This document shows positions 58,442-64,000 of a stretch of 64,000 nt of DNA, piece after piece. Position numbers and translations under genes: made by a program. Under the pieces are notes generated by a model that saw only the letters and a list, made by a program, of their open reading frames with translations, made no database searches and was not told where the DNA came from. Location: NCBI RefSeq assembly GCF_051014685.1, contig NW_027478390.1, forward strand, positions 1,834,501 to 1,898,500, written 5' to 3'. This DNA comes from Ptiloglossa arizonensis (Eukaryota; Arthropoda; Insecta; Hymenoptera; Colletidae). How positions within the stretch are numbered: the first letter of the stretch is position 1; each line of letters starts with the position of its first letter.

Positions 58442-60640
58442 CTTCTGTTTCTTTCTTCGTATCACCATTTATTTCTCCGTTTCTCCGTTTATCTCTTCGT
58501 TTCTCCACTTATTTCTCCGATTCTCCGTTTCTTTCTTCGTTACTCCGTTTCTTTCTTCGTTTCTCCATTTATTTCTCCGTTTCTCCGTTTCCTTCTTCGT
58601 TTCTCCGTTTCTTTGTTCGTTTCTCCGTTTCATTCTTCGCTTCTCCGTTTCTTTCATCGTTTCTCCGTTTCTTTGTTCGTTTCTCCGTTTCTTTCTCCGT
58701 TTCTCGGTTTATTTCTTCGTTTCTCCATTTATTTCTCCGATTCTCCGTTTCGTTCTTCCTTTCTCCGTTTCTTTCTTCGTTTCTTTCTGCGTTTCTCCGT
58801 TTCTTTATTCGTTTCTCCGTTTCTTTGTTCGTTTCTCCGTTTATTTCTTCGTTTCTCCATTTATTTCTCTGTTTCTCCGTTTCTTTCTTCGTTTCTCGGT
58901 TTCTTTGTTCGTTTCTCCGTTTCTTTTTTCGTTTCTCCGTTTCTTTCTTCGTTTCTCCGTTTCTTTCTTCGTTTCTCCATTTATTTCTCCGTTTCTTTCT
59001 TCGTTTCTCCGTTTATTTCTTCCTTTCTCCATTTATTTCTCCGTTTCTCGGTTTATTTCTTCGTTTCTCCATTTATTTCTCCGATTCTCCGTTTCTTTCT
59101 TCGTTTCTCCGTTTCTTTCTTCGTTTCTCCGTTTCTTTCTTCGTTTCTCCGTTTCTTTCTTAGTTTCTCCGTTTATTTCTTCGTTTCTCCATTTATTTCT
59201 CCGTTTCTCCGTTTCTTTCTTCGCTTCTCCGTTTCTTTGTTCGTTTCTCCGTTTCTTTCTTCGTTTCTCCGTTTCTTTCTTCGTTTCTTCGTTTCTTTCT
59301 TCATTTCTCCGTTTATGTCTGCGTTTCTCCGTTTCATTCTTCGTTTCTGCGTTTCTTTGTTCGATTCTCGGTTTATTTCTTCGTTTCTCCGTTTCTTTGT
59401 TCGTTTCTCCGTTTCTTTGTTCGTTTCTCCGTATCTTTCTTCGTTTCTCCGTTTCTTTGTTCGTTTCTCCGTTTATTTCTTCGTTTCTCCATTTATTTCT
59501 CCGTTTCACCGTTTCTTTCTTGGTTTCTCCTTTTCTTTGTTCGTTTCTCCGTTTATTTCTTCGTTTCTCCATTTATTTCTCTGTATCTCCGTTTCTTTCT
59601 TTGTTTCTCCGATTCTTTGTTCGTTTCTCCGTTTCTTTCTTCGCTTCTCTGTTTCTTTCTTCGTTTCTCCGTTTCTTTCTTCGTTTCTCCGTTTCTTTCA
59701 TCGTTTCTCCGTTTCTTTCTTCGTTTCTCCGTTTCTTTCATCGTTTCTTCGTTTCTCCGTTTCTTTCTTTGTTTCTCCGTTTCTTTCTTCGTTTCTCCGT
59801 TTCTTTCTTCGTTTCTCCGTTTCTTTCTTCGTTTCTCCGTTTCTTTCTTCGTTTCTTCGTTTCTTTCATCGTTTCTCCGTTTCTTTCGTCGTTTCTCCGT
59901 TTCTTTCATCGTTTCTTCGTTTCTCCGTTTCTTTGTTCGTTTCACCGTTTCTTTCTTTGTTTCTCGGTTTCTTTCTTCATTTCTCCGTTTATTTCTCCGA
60001 TTGTCCGTTTCATTCTTCGTTTCTGCGTTTCTTTGTTCGATTCTCGGTTTATTTCTTCGTTTCTCCGTTTCTTTGTTCGTTTCTCCGTTTCTTTGTTCGT
60101 TTCTCCGTTTCTTTCTTCGCTTCTCCGTTTCTTTCTTCGTTTCTCCGTTTCTTTGTTCGTTTCTCCGTTTCTTTCTCCGTTTCTCGGTTTATTTCTTCGT
60201 TTCTCCATTTATTTCTCCGATTCTCCGATCCTTTCTTCCTTTCTCCGTTTCTTTCTTCGTTTCTTTCTTCGTTTCTCCGTTTCTTTCTTCGTTTCTTTCT
60301 TCGTTTCTCCGTTTCTTTCTTCGTTTCTCCGTTTCTTTCTTCGTTTCTCCGGTTCTTTCATCGTTTCTCCGTTTCTTTCTTCGTTTCTCCGTTTCTTTCA
60401 TCGTTTCTTCGTTTCTCCGTTTCTTTGTTCGTTTCACCGTTTCTTTCTTTGTTTCTCGGTTTCTTTTTTCATTTCTCCGTTTATTTCTACGATTCTCCGT
60501 TTCATTCTTCGTTTCTGCGTTTCTTTGTTCGATTCTCGGTTTATTTCTTCGTTTCTCCGTTTCTTTGTTCGTTTCTCCGTTTCTTTCCCCGTTTCTCGAT
60601 TTATTTCTTCGTTTCTCCATTTATTTCTTCGTTTCTCCAT
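58442..60640 (+). repeat. Minisatellite block D, copy 2
   Basis: This repeats 54841-56930. It contains an extra stretch near 60310-60410 (tttctccggttctttcatcg and neighbours) absent from copy 1, and keeps the full tttctttcttcgtttctccg where copy 1 has lost a base near 56229. Both copies end with tttctcgatttatttcttcg. Confidence 0.87.
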
Positions 60641-62900
60641 TTATTTCTCCGATTCTCCGTTTCTTTCTTCGTTTCTCCGTTTCTTTCTTCGTTTCTCCGT
60701 TTCTTTCTTCGTTTCTCCGTTTTTTCTTCGTTTCTCCGTTTCTCCCTTCGTTTCTCCGTTTCTTCCTTCGTATCTCCGTTTCTTTGTTCGTTTCTCCGTT
60801 TCTTTCTTCGTTTCTCCGTTTCATTATTCGTTTCTCCGTTTCTTTCTTCGTTTCTCCGTTTCTTTGTTCGTTTCTCCGTTTCTTTCTTTGTTTCTCCGTT
60901 TCTTTCTTCATTTCTCCGTTTATTTCTTCGTTTCTACGTTTCTTTCTTCGTTTCTCCGTTTATTTCATCGCTTCTCCATTTATTTCTCCGATTCTCGGTT
61001 TATTTCTTCGTTTCTCCATTTATTTCTCCGATTCTCCGTTTCTTTCTTCGTTTCTCCGTTTCTTTCTTCGTTTCTCCGTTTCTTTCTTCGTTTCTCCGGT
61101 TCTTTCATCGTTTCTTCGCTTCTCCATTTCTTTCTTCCTTTCTCCGTTTATATCTTCGATTCTCCATTTATTTCTCCGTTTCTTTCTTCGTTTCTCCGTT
61201 TCATTCTTCGTTTCTCCGTTTCTTTCTTCGTTTTTCCTTTTGTTTGTTCGATTCTCGGTTTCTTTGTTCGTTTCTCCGTTTCTTTCTCTGTTTCTCCGTT
61301 TCTTTCGCTGTTTCTCCGTTTCTTTCTCTGTTTCTCCGCTTCTTTCTTCATTTCTCCGTTTATTTCTTCGTTTCTCCATTCATTTCGCCGTTTCTCGGAT
61401 TATTTCTTCGTTTCTCCATTTATTTCTCCGATTCTCCGTTTCTTTCTTCGTTTCTCCGTTTCTTTCTTCGTTTCTCCGTTTCTTACTCTGTTTCTCCGAT
61501 TCTTTCTTCATTTCTCCGTTTATATCTTCGTTTCTCCGTTTCGTTCTTCGTTTCTGCGTTTCTTTCTTCGTTTCTCCGTTTCTTTCTTCGTTTCTCCGTT
61601 TCTTTCTTTGTTTCTCCGATTCTTTCATCGTTTCTTCGCTTCCCCGTTTCTTTCTTCCTTTCTCCGTCTATATCTTCGTTTCTCCATTTATTTCTCCGTT
61701 TCTTTCTTTGTTTCTCAGATTCTTTGTTCGTTTCTCCGTTTCTTTCTTCGCTTCTCTGTTTCTTTCTTCGTATCACCATTTATTTCTCCGTTTCTCCGTT
61801 TCTTTCTTCGTTTCTCCGTTTCTTTGTTCGTTTCTCCGTTTCTTTCTCCGTTTCTGGGCCAATTTCTTCGTTTCTCCATTTATTTCCCCGATTCTCCGTT
61901 TCTTTCTTCGTTTCTTCGTTTCTTTCTTCGTTACTCCGTTTCTTTCTTCGTATCTCCGTTTCTTTCTTCGTTTCTCCTTTTCTTTGTACGTTTCTCCGTT
62001 TATTTCTTCGTTTCTCGGTTTATTTGTCCGTTTCTCCATTTATTTCTCCGATTCTCCGTTTCATTATTCGTTTCTCCGTTTCCTTCTTCGTTTCTCCGTT
62101 TCTTTGTTCGTTTCTCCGTTTCTTTCTTCGCTTCTCCGTTTCTGTCTTCGTTTCTCCGTTTCTTTGTTCGTTTCTGCGTTTCTCGGTTTATTTCTTCGTT
62201 TCTCCATTTATTTCTCCGATTCTCCGCTTCTTTCTTCCTTTCTCCGTTTCTTTCTTCGTTTCTCCGTTTCTTTCTCTGTTTCTCCGTTTCTTTCTTCGTT
62301 TCTCCGTTTCTTTCTTCGTTTCTCCGTTTCTTTCATCGTTTCTTCGTTTCTTTCTTCATTTCTCCGTTTATTTCTTCGTTTCTCCGTTTCATTCTTCGTT
62401 TCTCCGTTTCTTTGTTCGTTTCTGCGTTTCTCGGTTTATTTCTTCGTTTCTCCATTTATTTCTCCGATTCTCCGCTTCTTTCTTCCTTTCTCCGTTTCTT
62501 TCTTCGTTTCTCCGTTTCTTTCTCTGTTTCTCCGTTTCTTTCTTCGTTTCTCCGTTTCTTTCTTCGTTTCTCCGTTTCTTTCATCGTTTCTTCGTTTCTT
62601 TCTTCGTTACTCCGTTTCTTTCTTCGTATCTCCGTTTCTTTGTTCGTTTCTCCGTTTCTTTGTTCGTTTCGCCGTTTCATTATTCGCTTCTCCGTTTCTT
62701 TGTTCGTTTCTTTGTTCGTTTCTCCTTTTCTTTCTTTGTTTCTCTGTTTCTTTCTTCATTTCTCCGTTTATTTCTTCGTTTCTCCGTTTCATTCTTCGTT
62801 TCTGCGTTTCTTTGTTCGATTCTCGGTTTATTTCTTCGTTTCTCCGTTTCATTCTTCGTTTCTCCGTTTCTTTGTTCGTTTCTCCGTTTCTTTCTTCGTT
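60641..62900 (+). repeat. Minisatellite subregion with mixed variants and a 248-bp pair
   Basis: The units are more heterogeneous (ttttttcttcg, tttctcccttcg and tttcttccttcg near 60720-60770; tctttcgctg near 61306). A segment starting at tttctgcgtttctcgg (62171) repeats at 62419, offset 248 bp, which is twelve 20-bp units plus one 8-bp module. Nothing other than minisatellite is present. Confidence 0.8.
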
Positions 62901-63034
62901 TCTCCGTTTCTTTCTTCCTTTCTCCGTATATATCTTCGTTTCTCCATTTATTCCTCCGTTTCTTTCTTCGTTTCATTCTTCGTTTCTCCGTTTCTTTCTT
63001 CGTTTCTCCGTTTCTTTCTTCGTTTCTCCGTTTC

Positions 63035-64000
63035 TTTGCTCGTTTCTCCGTTTCTTTCTCTGTTTCTCCGTTTCTTTCTTCATTTCTCCGTTTATTTCTT
63101 CGTTTCTCCGTTTCGTTCTTCGTTTCTGCGTTTCTTTCTTCGTTTCTCCGTTTCTTTCTCCGTTTCTCCGTTTCTTTCTTCGTTTCTCCGGTTCTTTCAT
63201 CGTTTCTTCGCTTCTCCGTTTCTTTCTTCCTTTCTCCGTTTATATCTTCGATTCTCCATTTATTTCTCCGTTTCTTTCTTCGTTTCTCCGTTTCATTCTT
63301 CGTTTCTCCGTTTCTTTCTTCGTTTTTCCGTTTCTTTCTTCGTTTCTCCGTTTCTTTCTCTGTTTCTCCGTTTCTTTCTTCATTTCCCCGTTTATTTCTT
63401 CGTTTCTCCATTCATTTCGCCGTTTCTCGGTTTATTTCTTCGTTTCTCCATTTATTTCTCCGCATCTCCGTTTCTTTCTTCGTTTCTCCGTTTCTTTCTC
63501 CGTTTCTCCGTTTCTTTCTTCATTTCTCCGTTTATTTCTTCGTTTCTCCGTTTCGTTCTTCGTTTCTGCGTTTCTTTCTTCGTTTCTCCGTTTCTTTCTT
63601 CGTTTCTCCGTTTCTTTCTTCGTTTCTCCGGTTCTTTCATCGTTTCTTCGCTTCTCCGTTTCTTTCTTCCTTTCTCCGTTTATATCTTCGTTTCTCCATT
63701 TATTCCTCCGTTTCTTTCTTCGTTTCTTCGTTTCATTCTTCGTTTCTCCGTTTCTTTCTTCGTTTCTCCGTTTCTTTCTTCGTTTCTCCGTTTCTTTGCT
63801 CGTTTCTCCGTTTCTTTCTCTGTTTCTCCGTTTCTTTCTTCATTTCTCCGTTTATTTCTTCGTTTCTCCGTTTCATTCTTCGTTCCTGCGTTTCTTTGTC
63901 CGATTCTCCGGTTCTTTCATCGTTTCTTCGCTTCTCTGATTCTTTCTTCCTTTCTCTGTTTATATCTTCGATTCTCCATTTATTTCTCCGTTTCTATCTT
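63035..64000 (+). repeat. Minisatellite block C, copy 4 and start of a further copy
   Basis: Markers of 50870-51550 recur at an offset of 12,166 bp: gttctttcatcg at 51025/63191 and 51465/63631, and cgccgtttctcgg at about 51252/63418. From about 63797 the series tttgctcg, tctctg, ttcctgcg, tttgtccgattctccgg restarts, matching 50909 onward (offset about 12,886 bp), and is cut by the window end. Confidence 0.8.

Larger units (their letters stand above)
42535..59163 (+). other. Longest stop-free frame (5,542 codons), not a gene
   Basis: The frame is open only because of composition. All stop codons need both T and A. The unit consensus has no A on this strand and no T on the other, so all six frames stay open until a variant unit breaks one. 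The translation is a 20-residue low-complexity repeat rich in F, S, L, R and V, with K, R, E, N and G on the opposite strand. Every reading phase gives the same peptide repeat because 20 is not a multiple of 3. Other open frames overlap it in the same region, for example 43760-49789, 50598-52820 and 52974-55562. There is no splice structure, domain or codon bias. It should not be annotated as protein. Confidence 0.95.
18571..64000 (+). repeat. 20-bp pyrimidine-rich minisatellite array, about 2,270 units
   Basis: The consensus unit is tttctttcttcgtttctccg, made of a 12-bp module (tttctttcttcg) and an 8-bp module (tttctccg). Frequent variants are tttctttgttcg, tttatttcttcg, tttctttctccg, tttctcca, tttcttcg, ttactccg, tttctcgg and tttatatcttcg. 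The 20-bp phase usually shifts by whole modules, either an extra 8 bp (tctccgtttctccg) or an extra 12 bp (tttcttcgtttctttcttcg); single-base indels are rarer. The array runs off the right edge. Nothing other than this repeat is present. The apparent reading frames are artefacts of composition (see the entry at 42535). Confidence 0.98.

Noticed and set aside
18571..64000. CRISPR-like regular repeats
   Set aside because: There are no unique spacers, since the units are contiguous. The 20-bp period and 45-kb length do not fit a CRISPR array, and there are no cas genes.
1..64000. Bacterial or phage origin
   Set aside because: Not a single credible gene, ribosome-binding site or operon occurs in 64 kb, and satellite plus minisatellite arrays of this scale are eukaryotic.

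Overview
This window contains only tandem repeats. I found no credible protein gene, RNA gene, transposon, CRISPR array or regulatory site. It reads as a stretch of eukaryotic heterochromatin, most likely pericentromeric or centromeric. The evidence is a long head-to-tail array of a 177-bp satellite of about nucleosome-repeat length with nested higher-order repeats, abutting a very long array of a 20-bp minisatellite. A plant source is plausible from monomer length and style, but I do not recognise either repeat and cannot name the organism.

Region 1 (1-18430) has 104 complete 177-bp monomers plus a 25-bp stub. The phase is exactly 177 bp for the first 97 monomers. Four successive, progressively rearranged copies of one roughly 28-monomer higher-order unit can be followed: 1-4779, 4780-9204, 9205-12507 and 12508-15162. 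A 2,655-bp (15-monomer) block is duplicated almost perfectly, trimers are duplicated inside it, and a tetramer is duplicated at 15400-16815. The last monomers (16993-18430) carry private indels and substitutions, as expected at an array edge.

Region 2 (18431-18570) is a 140-bp purine-rich segment ending in seven perfect copies of cggagaaa. Its start can be read as a satellite monomer that lost 9 bp and then drifts into the minisatellite. This gives a hint about the origin of the second array.

Region 3 (18571-64000, open at the window end) begins at a small palindrome where the purine strand flips. It is 45.4 kb of tttctttcttcgtttctccg, about 2,270 units. The unit is a 12-bp module plus an 8-bp module, and the 8-bp module is the reverse complement of the unit in region 2. 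The array is organised in tiers: 20 bp, 100 bp, 580 bp, and blocks of about 2-3.7 kb duplicated in tandem or dispersed. The pyrimidine strand of the consensus has no A, and its complement has no T. No stop codon can therefore occur in any of six frames, which creates overlapping spurious open frames of up to 5,542 codons.

No genes work together here. The interest lies in repeat architecture, the junction, and CpG density. The near-identical multi-kilobase duplications also make assembly accuracy a real concern.
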